From the IMG/VR virus record IMGVR_UViG_3300050821_017459, positions 1 through 46,071 of that record: a stretch of DNA of 46,071 nt. One strand, written 5' to 3'. The notes under the pieces are model-generated. The model did no database searches, had not been told where the DNA came from, and saw nothing but the letters and a program-made list of their open reading frames with translations. The DNA comes from a virus. The first letter of the stretch is position 1. Each line of letters begins with the position of its first letter. Below are positions 1 to 8,590 of this stretch, piece by piece. The position numbers and the translations under genes are program-made.

Positions 1-327
1 GCCGAAGATGTGGCCTGTCTCTCGATTGGCAAGCACACGGGCATTCACCGCCCTGATGATGTGCGGTGCGGTGCCGAATTCGACGTAGGGCGCGTACTTC
101 GCCATCGGCCACCAGCGGGCGAAAAGCTGTCCCACCTGCCATCCCCAGTTTTGGACAAGATAGCTCGTGTGCACGGGGACAGTACTCGCGTTCGTATTGC
201 CTGAGAGGATCGCTTGGCACGCCACGATGGCGTTCTGGAGGATGGGGGCGGAAATCGCAGGATACGAAGCCAGCTTCGCGCGAAGCTCCTCAAGGTTTGG
301 GATTTGGATTCGAAAAGCGCCTGGCAT
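1..327 (-). CDS. HK97 gp10-like tail-completion/connector protein (3' part outside window)
   Basis: The reading frame starts with ATG at 327 and runs off the window edge after 109 codons. The translation begins MPGAFRIQIPNLEELRAKL and contains YAPYVEFGTAPHIIRAVNA. The YVEFGT-x-PHxI signature is the hallmark of HK97 gp10-type proteins, which sit at the head-tail interface or complete the tail. It follows the gp6-like connector gene with a 3-nt gap, which is the usual order (MCP, gp6, gp10) in siphovirus head-tail modules. Its C-terminus cannot be judged. Confidence 0.75.
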   Translation of the reverse strand, partial: MPGAFRIQIPNLEELRAKLASYPAISAPILQNAIVACQAILSGNTNASTVPVHTSYLVQNWGWQVGQLFARWWPMAKYAPYVEFGTAPHIIRAVNARVLANRETGHIFG

Positions 328-330
328 GTT

Positions 331-1242
331 TCAGAAGACTTGCCCCACGCGGGTGTAGTTGGTTATGACCTGTTTGTCCTCCGCATCGTAGTCGTTCCGG
401 AACGCTATGGTCGCTCCGGCGAGCGATTCGCTCGACTTGCCTGCTAGTGAAAGCCGCTTGAATGTCCGCACCACAATGTTTTCGCACGTGTTCGTGAGAT
501 CAGCGGGGAGGCGGTGCGTCGCGCCATTGCCGGCGTTCTGCCAGTCAACGGGATAGCCCGCGATATACGTCGCCCTAAGCATGTTCGAGTAGATGTACGG
601 GAGCTTGCCATACACGCGCATGATCCCCGAGCGTCCCTGCTCCATGATTTCGGACTGGTCCTGGATAAATGGCGTCCACACAGGATTCGTGGGCGTGCCG
701 GAGCGCCACTGGAAGCTCAAAAGGCCGCTCACTTCGACGATCACATTCGTGCCGCTTACCTGCGGCGGGATATTGAACGTGAAGTTTCCCGCGCCGTCGC
801 CGCCGGTGATGTAGCTGCCCTGCGCGATGCCGGCGCCGAGGATCGGGAGGCCGTAGACGAAATTGGCCGCGCTGATGAGCGGCGTGACCTGGCTCATCAA
901 TGCGGCAGGAAGCATGGTGAGGAGCGCGGGTGAATTGATGCCGACGCCCTGCGTCACCGTTGCGGAGACGACCGCGTTCATGACGGGCTGGTTCCTAATA
1001 ACAAGGTGCTCCTGGCGCTTGCCGCCGACGGTGTAGATTTCGTTCACGTAGACCTTCTGGATGAAATGGCAATCGTTCGGATATGCTTCCATGCCCGCTT
1101 TGCCGCACATGCGCTCGATATTGTCGGAAACGGAATTGATGATCCGCGTCAAGACGGCATCACTCTGGTCATTGGTGATTGAAAGGCGATCCTTAACCCG
1201 TTGCAAGGTTGTGAGCGCCCATGGCGATACGATTTCTTTCAT
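331..1242 (-). CDS. Phage gp6-like head-tail connector protein
   Basis: This 303-residue protein starts MKEIVSPWALTTLQRVKDRL. The N-terminal helical region (LTTLQRVKDRLSITNDQSD, then a helix ending in ERMCGK) resembles the gp6-like/head-tail adaptor family, whose members form a ring below the portal. The family is usually about 100 residues, so the 200-residue remainder, rich in beta-prone sequence, is an extension of unknown role. It lies between a capsid-associated protein and a gp10-like gene, which supports a connector function. There is no Shine-Dalgarno sequence; the leader is ACCAATCCAATG. Confidence 0.6.
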   Translation of the reverse strand: MKEIVSPWALTTLQRVKDRLSITNDQSDAVLTRIINSVSDNIERMCGKAGMEAYPNDCHFIQKVYVNEIYTVGGKRQEHLVIRNQPVMNAVVSATVTQGVGINSPALLTMLPAALMSQVTPLISAANFVYGLPILGAGIAQGSYITGGDGAGNFTFNIPPQVSGTNVIVEVSGLLSFQWRSGTPTNPVWTPFIQDQSEIMEQGRSGIMRVYGKLPYIYSNMLRATYIAGYPVDWQNAGNGATHRLPADLTNTCENIVVRTFKRLSLAGKSSESLAGATIAFRNDYDAEDKQVITNYTRVGQVF

Positions 1243-1266
1243 TGGATTGGTGAGAGAAGAATTCCC

Positions 1267-1305
1267 TCGCCACAGGCCTTCTCGAATGAGAAGACCTGCT
1301 GGCGA
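1267..1305 (-). terminator. Strong hairpin between capsid-associated and connector genes
   Basis: Plus-strand TCGCCA at 1267 pairs with TGGCGA ending at 1305. Inside, AGGCCTTCTC pairs with GAGAAGACCT (one mismatch) around a GAAT loop. The hairpin fills the 83-nt gap between the genes at 1326-1976 and 331-1242. No clear T-run follows on the minus strand, so it may be a weak terminator, a processing site or an RNA-stability element. Confidence 0.5.
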
Positions 1306-1325
1306 AAGTTCGAAATCCTAGGGGG

Positions 1326-1976
1326 CTAGGTGTTCGAAACAGCCGGGTTCTGCGGCAACTGCTGCGGAGGTCCGCCCTGTACGATTTCGGCAAAGCCGAG
1401 GATCGCTGGGGAAGAACCGCCGGTGAACGCCGGAGTGACGACCGCACGAAGGTACTGGTGCCGGTTGAGGCCGAGGCCTTCAATCCGTGCCTGGCCTTCG
1501 ACCGAAAAGGTGAGCGCTTCGCTCGTGTTCGACGAGGTGGCGTTCGCGCTGATCGTGATCGCGGTCGTGCTCTGGATGGCCGTGATGACCGAGCCTGACG
1601 GGATGCCGGTGCCAGCGATGGCCTGGCCGACATAGAGGCCGGTCACGCTGGTCATCGCCGTGATGATCGGGGAGCCACTCGCGGTCGTTCCGGTCACGCC
1701 GATCACGCCCGTGAGGGTGAAGCCGATGACCGTGCCGGTGTTGTCGAGGGCGTTCGTCCAGCCGCTGTTGCCGGTCGTCGATTCCTGGAGGGTCACGACG
1801 AGGTTGGCAACCGTGCCGGGATTAGACGGAGCCGCGCCGTAAGCGCGGAGGATCGCATCCGTCATGCCCTGCGTGTTGACCACGTTCCCGTTTACTGCGG
1901 AAGAACCGGAGAACGACTGCGGAGGAAGGCTCACGCCTCCCTGGAACGCGACGTTATCGTATACGGAGTTTCTCAT
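1326..1976 (-). CDS. Putative capsid-associated (decoration-like) structural protein
   Basis: This 216-residue protein lies directly downstream of the major capsid gene. It begins MRNSVYDNVAFQGGVSLPPQ and is rich in Gly, Thr, Ser and Ala, with almost no Cys. The middle (residues about 95-150) contains TGLYVGQAIAGTGIPSG, a beta-rich module seen in many phage virion proteins. Position after the capsid gene and a predicted all-beta composition suggest a capsid decoration or head-fibre protein. I do not recognise a defined family. The leader CAAATCAAACCACCATG lacks a Shine-Dalgarno sequence. Confidence 0.5.
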   Translation of the reverse strand: MRNSVYDNVAFQGGVSLPPQSFSGSSAVNGNVVNTQGMTDAILRAYGAAPSNPGTVANLVVTLQESTTGNSGWTNALDNTGTVIGFTLTGVIGVTGTTASGSPIITAMTSVTGLYVGQAIAGTGIPSGSVITAIQSTTAITISANATSSNTSEALTFSVEGQARIEGLGLNRHQYLRAVVTPAFTGGSSPAILGFAEIVQGGPPQQLPQNPAVSNT

Positions 1977-1997
1977 GGTGGTTTGATTTGGCCCCTG

Positions 1998-2133
1998 CCT
2001 TCCTTCGACTTTGTGCGGAAGGGATTGGAGCGCGATGCCTAGAGATCCTGCGGATGCCTAGGTATCGCGTTCCAACGGGCGGTTTATTTACCCCGTCCGT
2101 CCCGGCCTGCGCTTAGGAATGGGCGCAAGCCGG
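1998..2133 (-). other. Cluster of three hairpins between capsid and downstream gene
   Basis: The 173-nt gap between the major capsid gene (ends 2150) and the next gene (starts 1976) holds three stems. They are CCTTCC/GGAAGG (1998-2003 with 2017-2022), a 16-nt arm pair GGAGCGCGATGCCTAG/CTAGGTATCGCGTTCC with two mismatches (2027-2042 with 2058-2073), and an 11-bp stem (2102-2112 with 2123-2133, one G-U/mismatch). Likely roles are partial termination or mRNA stabilisation after the highly expressed capsid gene; this is inference. Confidence 0.5.
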
Positions 2134-2149
2134 AAGCAGACAATGCGGA

Positions 2150-3403
2150 CTACGACGCCGATGTGTAGATGACGGTGAACGCTTTGGGGAGCACGACCAC
2201 GAGGGCGTGGTCCTGCTTGTAGACGATGCCGGACTGGTCGGACAGCGCGATTTCCTTGCCGCCAAACGAGCCTGACTGGAAGTTGCCGACGCGGATCGCG
2301 CCCTTGTCGCCGTACGCCATGGCCTTCAGGTTGCCGAAGATCATGAACGCGGTCGAGGTCTGGGTCGCGAGAGTCGTGGCAGGAAGCCAGCGGTTCGTGT
2401 AGACGGGGAAGCCCATCATGTGTCCCGCGTTGCGGATCGGGCCGCCGAGCGGATCTTTTTCAAGACCCGACTGGTTGGCCGCGAACGCGCCGAGGAACAA
2501 GAACGGGATGCCGGAGGTCGAAGCCAATTCCGAGGCGATCGCGGCCCAGACGGTGCGGTGCATGTACCATGCGGCGCCATCCAAGACGGATTCCTCCAAA
2601 GTCGCTACGACGTTGGCTGCATCAGTGACCGGGTTGAACTTCGCGAACGTCGTTCCACCCGAGCCGAGCGTATATGTGTTAACCGTATTCGCCGGCATGT
2701 TCATGATTCCGACAAACGGGCCGTTCGCCGGGCTGCCGACGAAACCCTGCTGGTCGATCATGTTGGCCAATGCCTCGCCCGCGAGGGTGAGGAGCCAATC
2801 GCCGAGCTGGACCGACGCATCGCGCAAGAGGTCGTTGCCGAGCGCGAACGCGAGCTGCCACTTGCGGCTGATGAGAACCGCCTGGCCGAAGGTCAAGCCG
2901 GTGATCACGCCGGGGAGATCGACGCCGATGTAAGAACCCGTAAGGAAGTTGCCAGTGTAGTTCGGAATACCGAGCTGGTCGGTCTTCATGTTCCACTTCT
3001 GGGCCTGCTTCATGATGGTTCCCACGGACGCCGCGATACGCAAGATCGCCGCAGCCACTTCTGGCTGGACGAGGTATCCGCCGCGGTTGTCCTGCTCTTC
3101 GATGAGCGCTTCGTTGGCCTTCGTGACGCGCTCGCCGCCCATCTTCGTGATGCGGACGGCTTCGCGCTCGTGGCCCTTGTAGGCCTCGATCACCTGCGCC
3201 GCGAAGTCCTTCTTCTGCTCGTCGGAAAGAAGCGTGATGTCACGCCCCTTGACGTACCGCTCTATGGTCATCTCTTCGACGACCTGGCGCGCGGTCTTCC
3301 GGGACACTTCCTCCATGTTCGTGAGGGATTTCTCCATCACATCGTGGAAGTTCTTGGTGACGGTTTCAGCAACCGCCGCCAAGATTTTCTCTTCACTATT
3401 CAT
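2150..3403 (-). CDS. HK97-fold major capsid protein
   Basis: This 417-residue protein has the layout of HK97-type major capsid proteins. A helical, charged N-terminal delta-like region (about 1-100) is followed by the shell domain, which starts near EEQDNRGGYLVQPEVAAAIL. The motifs GNDLLRDASVQLGDWL, GFVGSPANGPFVGIMN and the C-terminal stretch FMIFGNLKAMAYGDKG...DQSGIVYKQDHALVVVLPKAF are typical. The protease-scaffold gene sits just upstream (22-nt gap), as expected for head assembly. The retained delta-like region suggests scaffold assistance and N-terminal cleavage during maturation. The leader ACAACTCAATAAATG has no Shine-Dalgarno sequence. Confidence 0.88.
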   Translation of the reverse strand: MNSEEKILAAVAETVTKNFHDVMEKSLTNMEEVSRKTARQVVEEMTIERYVKGRDITLLSDEQKKDFAAQVIEAYKGHEREAVRITKMGGERVTKANEALIEEQDNRGGYLVQPEVAAAILRIAASVGTIMKQAQKWNMKTDQLGIPNYTGNFLTGSYIGVDLPGVITGLTFGQAVLISRKWQLAFALGNDLLRDASVQLGDWLLTLAGEALANMIDQQGFVGSPANGPFVGIMNMPANTVNTYTLGSGGTTFAKFNPVTDAANVVATLEESVLDGAAWYMHRTVWAAIASELASTSGIPFLFLGAFAANQSGLEKDPLGGPIRNAGHMMGFPVYTNRWLPATTLATQTSTAFMIFGNLKAMAYGDKGAIRVGNFQSGSFGGKEIALSDQSGIVYKQDHALVVVLPKAFTVIYTSAS

Positions 3404-3425
3404 TTATTGAGTTGTAGGGATAGGT

Positions 3426-5039
3426 CTAACGGCCGCGAGTGGTCAGTTCCTTGATCTTAGGATTGATCTGGCGGAGCACCTCTTCGGCGGCAGTTTTGAC
3501 CTGCCTCACGAGCCGCTGGTTGAAGAGGTAAACCTCCAAATCAGCTTTTGCTCCCGAGGGGCTCGACCTTGGTTTCGGGGCCGCGCCGGACTTTTCGCCC
3601 GGCTTCGGTTCCTCCCCCCCGCCGCCAGCGTCCACAAGGGACTTTAAGGCCGCGGTTATCTCGTCAGTGGACTTACCATGTTCCTCATGGTGGTCTTCAA
3701 TAGCTTTGATGATTGCCTTGAGCTTTTCTTTGGTCGCCGCCGAAATGGCGCGGCCGGCTTTGAGCGCGATTGCTTTCACGAGTCGCTCGGAAAGCTGGTC
3801 CAGCGAGCCACCCTCTTCGGCGAGGACCGATTTGACTGCTTCTGAAATCAGTTCGAAAGACTTATCTTCCGATTCGCCTTCGCCCATGCGGTCGGCTTCC
3901 TTCTCGCACAATTCCTTGTGCGCCTCTTCGTGGCGGTCAAGCTCGCCGTCCATCGTTTTCGTGAACTCGTCGATGGCTTTGCGCTTCTCTTCCGTCTCGC
4001 CGTCGTGTGGGAACTCGCCCTTGAACTCGTCGATGGCTTTGTCGGTCGCCTTGACGTGCTTCAGATGCTCATCGGTCATGTCTGACTTGAACTCGTCGAT
4101 GGATTTCGCGTGAGTTTTCTCCGGCTTGTTTTCCTCGCGGCCAAACGTTTCGTACTCGTCGTCGATGGCCTTCATGGACTTTTCGAGGTGCATTGCCTGC
4201 TCGGTGCCGATGGCATCCTTGAACTCGTCGATGGCCTTTTCGCTTTCCTCAGATTTTTCCTCCTTTGTGCACTTCTCCTCGAACTCGTCAATGGCCTTGC
4301 CGACTTCCTCGCCGTGCCGTTCGTGTTCCGCTTTTAATTTCTTTTCGAGTTCGTTCATGGGTTCGTTTGATTTGGTTTCTTTCTCCTCTCGTGGCACGCA
4401 CACCAGCTTTCCGGGATCGCCCTCGCTTTCCGCGAGTACCCCTGGCGAGCCGTCTTCCAGCTCGCACGAATCGCCCACCTGCGGCGACTTTTCCTTCTTC
4501 TCCTCGTAGAAGAATCCCTTAGTGACCAGATCGCATGTGGAAACACCAAGCCGTCCGACTTGGCGGAGCGATAGCGCATAGCGGCCTGCGGGAACTGGGC
4601 AAAAGCTCATTTCGAGCAGTTCTCGCGTGCCGTCGTCGTTTTGGATGTAGCCGGGGGAAACCGTGCGGAGGATCTTCTCCTGATAAAGGGCACAGGCCAT
4701 GTCCGCCTCTGGGTTCACGCCTGCCTGTGCGAATTTGCCCGTCGCTATCGCCTTGTCTCCCTCGATGCGGATGTCCTCGACGACGCCGATGGGGAAGCTC
4801 TGGTAATCGTGCGCCCAGAGAACGACTGGGTTCATGTCGAAATACTTGAAATCCCACTTGGACTGGTCCAGCTCATCGCCCTGCCGGTCCTCGTCGGACG
4901 TGCTCATGACGACTTCGAACGTTCGGTCGTCGCCGGAAGCCTTGACCTGCTTAATGAAATCGGCCGTCTCAGACGACGAAAGCTTGCCCTTGAGGTCAAG
5001 GGCAAGCTTTGCCGTGAATTGTCTGAGGGTTTCGTTCAT
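3426..5039 (-). CDS. Prohead protease fused to a repeat-rich scaffold-like tail
   Basis: Residues about 25-165 form an HK97-type (S78) prohead protease. WAHDYQSFPIG carries the likely catalytic His77 and ILRTVSPGYI the likely Ser128. At 537 residues it is more than twice the usual length. The extension contains six KAIDEF-type repeats (residues 248-375), is highly acidic and helical, then has a Gly/Pro linker near 470-500 and a basic C-terminus (NQRLVRQVKTAAEEVLRQINPKIKEL). A fused protease-scaffold that is cleaved during maturation is the natural reading. The start is supported by GGGGA just before ATG. It lies immediately upstream of the capsid gene. Confidence 0.82.
   Translation of the reverse strand: MNETLRQFTAKLALDLKGKLSSSETADFIKQVKASGDDRTFEVVMSTSDEDRQGDELDQSKWDFKYFDMNPVVLWAHDYQSFPIGVVEDIRIEGDKAIATGKFAQAGVNPEADMACALYQEKILRTVSPGYIQNDDGTRELLEMSFCPVPAGRYALSLRQVGRLGVSTCDLVTKGFFYEEKKEKSPQVGDSCELEDGSPGVLAESEGDPGKLVCVPREEKETKSNEPMNELEKKLKAEHERHGEEVGKAIDEFEEKCTKEEKSEESEKAIDEFKDAIGTEQAMHLEKSMKAIDDEYETFGREENKPEKTHAKSIDEFKSDMTDEHLKHVKATDKAIDEFKGEFPHDGETEEKRKAIDEFTKTMDGELDRHEEAHKELCEKEADRMGEGESEDKSFELISEAVKSVLAEEGGSLDQLSERLVKAIALKAGRAISAATKEKLKAIIKAIEDHHEEHGKSTDEITAALKSLVDAGGGGEEPKPGEKSGAAPKPRSSPSGAKADLEVYLFNQRLVRQVKTAAEEVLRQINPKIKELTTRGR
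3921..4298 (-). repeat. Six KAIDEF-type protein repeats in the protease tail
   Basis: Repeats start at residues 248, 268, 290, 312, 334 and 354 of the protease (KAIDEFE, KAIDEFK, KAIDDEY, KSIDEFK, KAIDEFK, KAIDEFT). Spacings of 20-22 residues equal roughly two hendecads, suggesting a long coiled coil. At DNA level the plus strand shows recurring GAACTCGTCGATGGC. Confidence 0.9.
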
Positions 5040-5066
5040 TCCCCGGATGGGAGTTGATTGATTTGC

Positions 5067-5630
5067 CTAAACGCCGGTTGCGAAACAGGTCGTCTTGAGC
5101 GTGCTCGACACGCCGGTGACCGTGCTGGTGACTGTGACCGAGACGCTCGCGCCCGTCGCGTTCAAGATGGTGACCGTGCTTGTGACCGCGCTGCCGCTGA
5201 CCGCCGTGACCTGGCCGGACATGATGAGGGTCGAGGTCGTGCCGCTGTACTGCTCGACGCACGGATCGCCGATGGCGAAGCCCGGCGAGGTGAATGCAAC
5301 CGAGGTGGTCGTCGCGGCCGAAGCGAACGACGACGTAGCGATGGTGGTCGCCGAGAGCGGCCATACCGTGACGCCCGTGTACACTTCCGCTAGCTGATTG
5401 TTCGCCGCAACGCCTCCGGCGCTGATGCTGCCGTTCACGTAGAGGTTCGACAGGCTAGGCGTCACGCTGTTGGTCGTCACGTTCGCCGTTAAGAGCTGGC
5501 TCGGCTGGATGCCGCCTGCGAAATCACCGCCCGTCATTGCCGATGGATGCACAAACGAGAATCCGAGCGCACCGAGGAACACTCCTACTGCAATCGCGAG
5601 ACCGATGAAGAAATATTCTTTCATTTCCAT
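5067..5630 (-). CDS. Membrane-anchored Thr/Val-rich protein, function unknown
   Basis: This 187-residue protein starts MEMKEYFFIGLAIAVGVFLG, a single hydrophobic segment at residues about 5-28 that would act as a signal anchor. The rest is beta-prone and Thr/Ser/Val-rich (VSVTVTSTVTGVSSTLK near the C-terminus), with two Cys residues. It lies between a BppU-like gene and the protease gene on the same strand. An N-terminal membrane anchor is odd for a virion protein. It could be an envelope or surface protein made during lysogeny, or a fibre component. The leader is the Shine-Dalgarno-less ACCAATTAACTACCACATG. Confidence 0.5.
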   Translation of the reverse strand: MEMKEYFFIGLAIAVGVFLGALGFSFVHPSAMTGGDFAGGIQPSQLLTANVTTNSVTPSLSNLYVNGSISAGGVAANNQLAEVYTGVTVWPLSATTIATSSFASAATTTSVAFTSPGFAIGDPCVEQYSGTTSTLIMSGQVTAVSGSAVTSTVTILNATGASVSVTVTSTVTGVSSTLKTTCFATGV

Positions 5631-5709
5631 GTGGTAGTTAATTGGTTTGTTATGACATAACTGTATCTCGACCTTTCGATTTCGGGAAGCCAGTGGGGCT
5701 GTGGATAGC

Positions 5710-6051
5710 TTAGTTGATGGCTTTCGGAAGGGAAGGGAGGACGATCAGCATCGGGCCAACCCACGTGAGAACCTCGCTGCTTGACCAAGTGGCGGTTACG
5801 GTCGTGAGGAACGTACCCGGATTCGGGAAGTCGCCATTCGCCACGGTGTAGTGGCACGTCCCCGCGCTTGCGCTGTCTATCATCATGCTGCCGCCGAGCG
5901 TCAAGTTCGTGCCGCTCGGGTCCTGCGAGGATTGCACTTTGAGCGTGAGCGCTGCGCCCGCCAGATTAACGGGGCTGCCGTTGCCGTCCTCAAGCGTGAA
6001 GGGAATCTGGTAGCCGTAGTCGTTTTGGACGACTTCCTGTGGTTGGATCAT
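5710..6051 (-). CDS. BppU N-domain-like baseplate/fibre adaptor
   Basis: This 113-residue protein has the pattern of the N-terminal domain of baseplate upper proteins: YQIPFTLEDGNGSPVNL, then ALTLKVQSS, then GTFLTTVTATWSSSEVLTW. Those proteins use this beta-sandwich to join receptor-binding units to a virion, and stand-alone versions are common in phages. It is in a small same-strand cluster with a 52-residue protein (4-nt gap) and the DUF2341-LamG protein, suggesting a role with these surface proteins. Confidence 0.6.
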   Translation of the reverse strand: MIQPQEVVQNDYGYQIPFTLEDGNGSPVNLAGAALTLKVQSSQDPSGTNLTLGGSMMIDSASAGTCHYTVANGDFPNPGTFLTTVTATWSSSEVLTWVGPMLIVLPSLPKAIN

Positions 6052-6055
6052 GGCC

Positions 6056-6214
6056 TTAGATGTTGTTTTTGAATCCTAACATCAGAACATTCATGAGACC
6101 ATAGCCGCTCTGAAGGACGCGCATAGCGAGTTTGACGGTAGGCCCCACGATGCCCGCACCGAACAACCGGCGGCTCGCGTAAGGGTTAATTCCGTATCCA
6201 GAGAATCCGTACAT
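6056..6214 (-). CDS. Small 52-residue protein upstream of BppU-like gene
   Basis: An ATG at 6214 opens a 52-codon frame, MYGFSGYGINPYASRRLFG..., ending in TAA at 6056. It fits tightly between its neighbours (14-nt gap above, 4-nt gap below) on the same strand, which supports expression. The protein is basic and Gly/Tyr-rich at the N-terminus, with an amphipathic C-terminal half (LAMRVLQSGYGLMNVLMLGF). No family recognised. Confidence 0.5.
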   Translation of the reverse strand: MYGFSGYGINPYASRRLFGAGIVGPTVKLAMRVLQSGYGLMNVLMLGFKNNI

Positions 6215-6228
6215 GAACTTGGCGCTCG

Positions 6229-8589
6229 TTAATTGACCGTCGTCCTCGACCTATCGACCCCGAAATCAACATTCTGGAAAATCAACGAGTATGTTGAATT
6301 ATCATTGGATGCAAACGGATAAATGATATCCGTCCCGCTTGCCCTGCGCAGGCCGATAATGGGATTGAACCACTCGGCGAAGAAGTTCGGATTGCTGATG
6401 GTAACCGACGGAAACCAATGAATGAGATCGTTACTTACGAACACTTTGTTCGTGTGGTTCACGTTGTCGTCCTCGCAGAATCCGAGAAACATCTTCACTT
6501 CTGGCGAGTACATAGCCCCGTGCATAGCACAACCATTGGCGACTGAATCGTATACTTTGGCAGTCTGGGTATAATCGGAATTCCATTTCACGCCGTCCCA
6601 GTGTTGCCAGGATGAGCTCGCCATCGGATCAGATGTCTTCTTGAAACGGTGGATGCCCGAACCAACGGCAGTGGTGCCGTTCATGATGGTTCCCAACAGA
6701 TAAACGTATGATGTGTCGAATCCCTGGATTACGGGGCAGTTCACGGTATTTGCCTGGCACGTTTGCACTAAAACGAGTTGCGACATGAGGTTGGTCAAAC
6801 TACCATCTTGACCTACGGGCCACTCTAGAGCAGCCGTACTCGTGGGTGCGTTTCCCGTCGCCCCCCAATTCGAGGACGTACAAGTATTTCCCGCGTTTGT
6901 ATAGGTCGTATAGTTGCACCAGTGCGCGCCATGATCGGGGCTTATGATGAGCCCCGAGGCGTGAGGCAGGTTAGAGAGGTCTTGACGATAGACGTTATAA
7001 TACATCGTATCGTTTATGAAGAAGGGGCCATATCCCTTCCAAGTATAACTTCCGGTCTCTCCCGATATAGTCGATGTCTGACTCTGTGTTCCAAACGATG
7101 TTAGCGCATTATTGCAAACAAGGGCCGTGTTCGTCGTGGTGCTCGCGTCGTAGACACTCAGCTCGTTCAAGAATACGTTGCCCCCGCCGCAGGGATTGCC
7201 CAATCCGTCGTTGCTTCCCCCGATAATTTTCCCACCGCTAAAAGTTCCGCTACTTTTTGACCACCCCGTCCATGTATTTGTATCGCCGCCAAGCGAGGTG
7301 CAACACGAATTGTTTTTGAGCTGTGTCGTGGTTCCAACGATGGTAGGAGTTGTGAGCAAGCCCGCCGCAACGCTTTGCTGGAAGTTTCTGATCCAAGCTC
7401 GACCTCCTGAAAGGAACGAGGTGTGCGTGGGGGCGGATACCAAAGTATAGGTTAAGAATCCCGCCTGACCTATATTGCCAGGCGTTATGGCGTTTTGGTA
7501 GGTTGAGGAGACCTCGGCGGAAGACATGATGCGGTTATAGAGCCTCACGTCAACAAGGTCCCCCGCCCAATGCCAGTCGGCCGTCCCGAATCCGTTGCGC
7601 CATCCGACACTCGTATTCCCTCCACTTGCATACGTGTCAGGGCTTCCGTTATTCGTCTGCGAACCCGATCCAGCTACGCCGTCTATGTAAAAGTTAATGG
7701 TCGTTCCGTCGAACGTCCCGACCAGAAGATGCCATGAGTTAGCGGAAATACTGTTGTTATTGGCTGCCCAAAATCGGTATGTCCCTCCCGTTGCCCCATC
7801 GTATTCGTAATATGGTTGGCAGTTTGTATTATTAAGCCGGAAGGAGATTCCCGAACCACCATTCGTTTCAACAATAAACTTTCCATGGCCATTGACGCAT
7901 CCGGTAGTGTTCACCCAAGCCATCACCGTGTTACCGCTTGACGATAAGGCGTTTTGGTTTCCACCATTGAGGGACGAATTGCTTCCGTCAAAGAAAGCAC
8001 CACTGCCTCCTATGATGCTCGTGGTTGCAACCGGGGGTGGTGTCCCTGTGAGTGTCGCGTTGTAGCCGTTCGCGCTCGAATCGGGGCTTGGGCTTTGAAG
8101 CGTCGTCCCGTTGGGCATGTGATAAACCGCGAGAGCATTTGACCAGACACTCGAAGAAGAATTGCTCCCCGTGTTCTGTGCGGTCGTTATCGAAGAATTT
8201 CCTGCGCTCAAATAGTACGTCTGTGTGGTACTAGAATTGCACGTTCCCTTAAAGAAGCCGTTTATGACGCCGTTTGCGTTGTCGTACGATGTTATTTCCC
8301 ACGGGATATAGTTTGCAGACGTCGCCGGAAGTGCGCTTGAAAAGACGACATCATTGGCAGAGGAATTACTGATCGATCCTCCATGCGCCACATCCTCTAA
8401 GACTTGATTTGATAGAGAAAACTCGAAAGCAAAGTTCGAGGTCGTGCTCCCGCCGCATTTGGTCGGGTCGGTCTGGACCTTCCATGTGTATTGGAAACCA
8501 GAAGTGACCGCTTGGGCGGGTGCGGCATTAAACTGTAACGCTGTACCAATGAACAGTGTCAATAAGGTTATTGATACGAGCTTTTTCAT
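6229..8589 (-). CDS. Secreted DUF2341-LamG protein with propeller-like C-terminus
   Basis: Residues 1-27 form a clear signal peptide (MKKLVSITLLTLFIGTALQF, cleavage site near APAQA). About 30-150 resembles DUF2341 (NANGVINGFFKGTC..., AVYHMPNGTTLQSPSPDSS). About 195-370 is a LamG/ConA-like lectin domain (MAWVNTTG, WHLLVGTFDGTTINFYIDG, DLVDVRLYNRIMSSAEV). The C-terminal 400 residues contain blade-like phrases (SGLIISPDHGAHWCNYTT, NKVFVSNDLIHWFPSV) reminiscent of sialidase/GH43-type propellers. It would bind or act on surface glycans. The export signal is unusual for a gene placed among head genes, so it may be an envelope-displayed lysogenic conversion protein rather than a tail fibre. Confidence 0.7.
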   Translation of the reverse strand: MKKLVSITLLTLFIGTALQFNAAPAQAVTSGFQYTWKVQTDPTKCGGSTTSNFAFEFSLSNQVLEDVAHGGSISNSSANDVVFSSALPATSANYIPWEITSYDNANGVINGFFKGTCNSSTTQTYYLSAGNSSITTAQNTGSNSSSSVWSNALAVYHMPNGTTLQSPSPDSSANGYNATLTGTPPPVATTSIIGGSGAFFDGSNSSLNGGNQNALSSSGNTVMAWVNTTGCVNGHGKFIVETNGGSGISFRLNNTNCQPYYEYDGATGGTYRFWAANNNSISANSWHLLVGTFDGTTINFYIDGVAGSGSQTNNGSPDTYASGGNTSVGWRNGFGTADWHWAGDLVDVRLYNRIMSSAEVSSTYQNAITPGNIGQAGFLTYTLVSAPTHTSFLSGGRAWIRNFQQSVAAGLLTTPTIVGTTTQLKNNSCCTSLGGDTNTWTGWSKSSGTFSGGKIIGGSNDGLGNPCGGGNVFLNELSVYDASTTTNTALVCNNALTSFGTQSQTSTISGETGSYTWKGYGPFFINDTMYYNVYRQDLSNLPHASGLIISPDHGAHWCNYTTYTNAGNTCTSSNWGATGNAPTSTAALEWPVGQDGSLTNLMSQLVLVQTCQANTVNCPVIQGFDTSYVYLLGTIMNGTTAVGSGIHRFKKTSDPMASSSWQHWDGVKWNSDYTQTAKVYDSVANGCAMHGAMYSPEVKMFLGFCEDDNVNHTNKVFVSNDLIHWFPSVTISNPNFFAEWFNPIIGLRRASGTDIIYPFASNDNSTYSLIFQNVDFGVDRSRTTVN

Positions 8590-8590
8590 C

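Noticed and set aside
2420-3454. 344-codon plus-strand open frame opposite the major capsid gene
   Set aside because: It is antisense to a confident capsid gene, very Arg/Asp/Val-rich, and has no family features; a GC-driven shadow.
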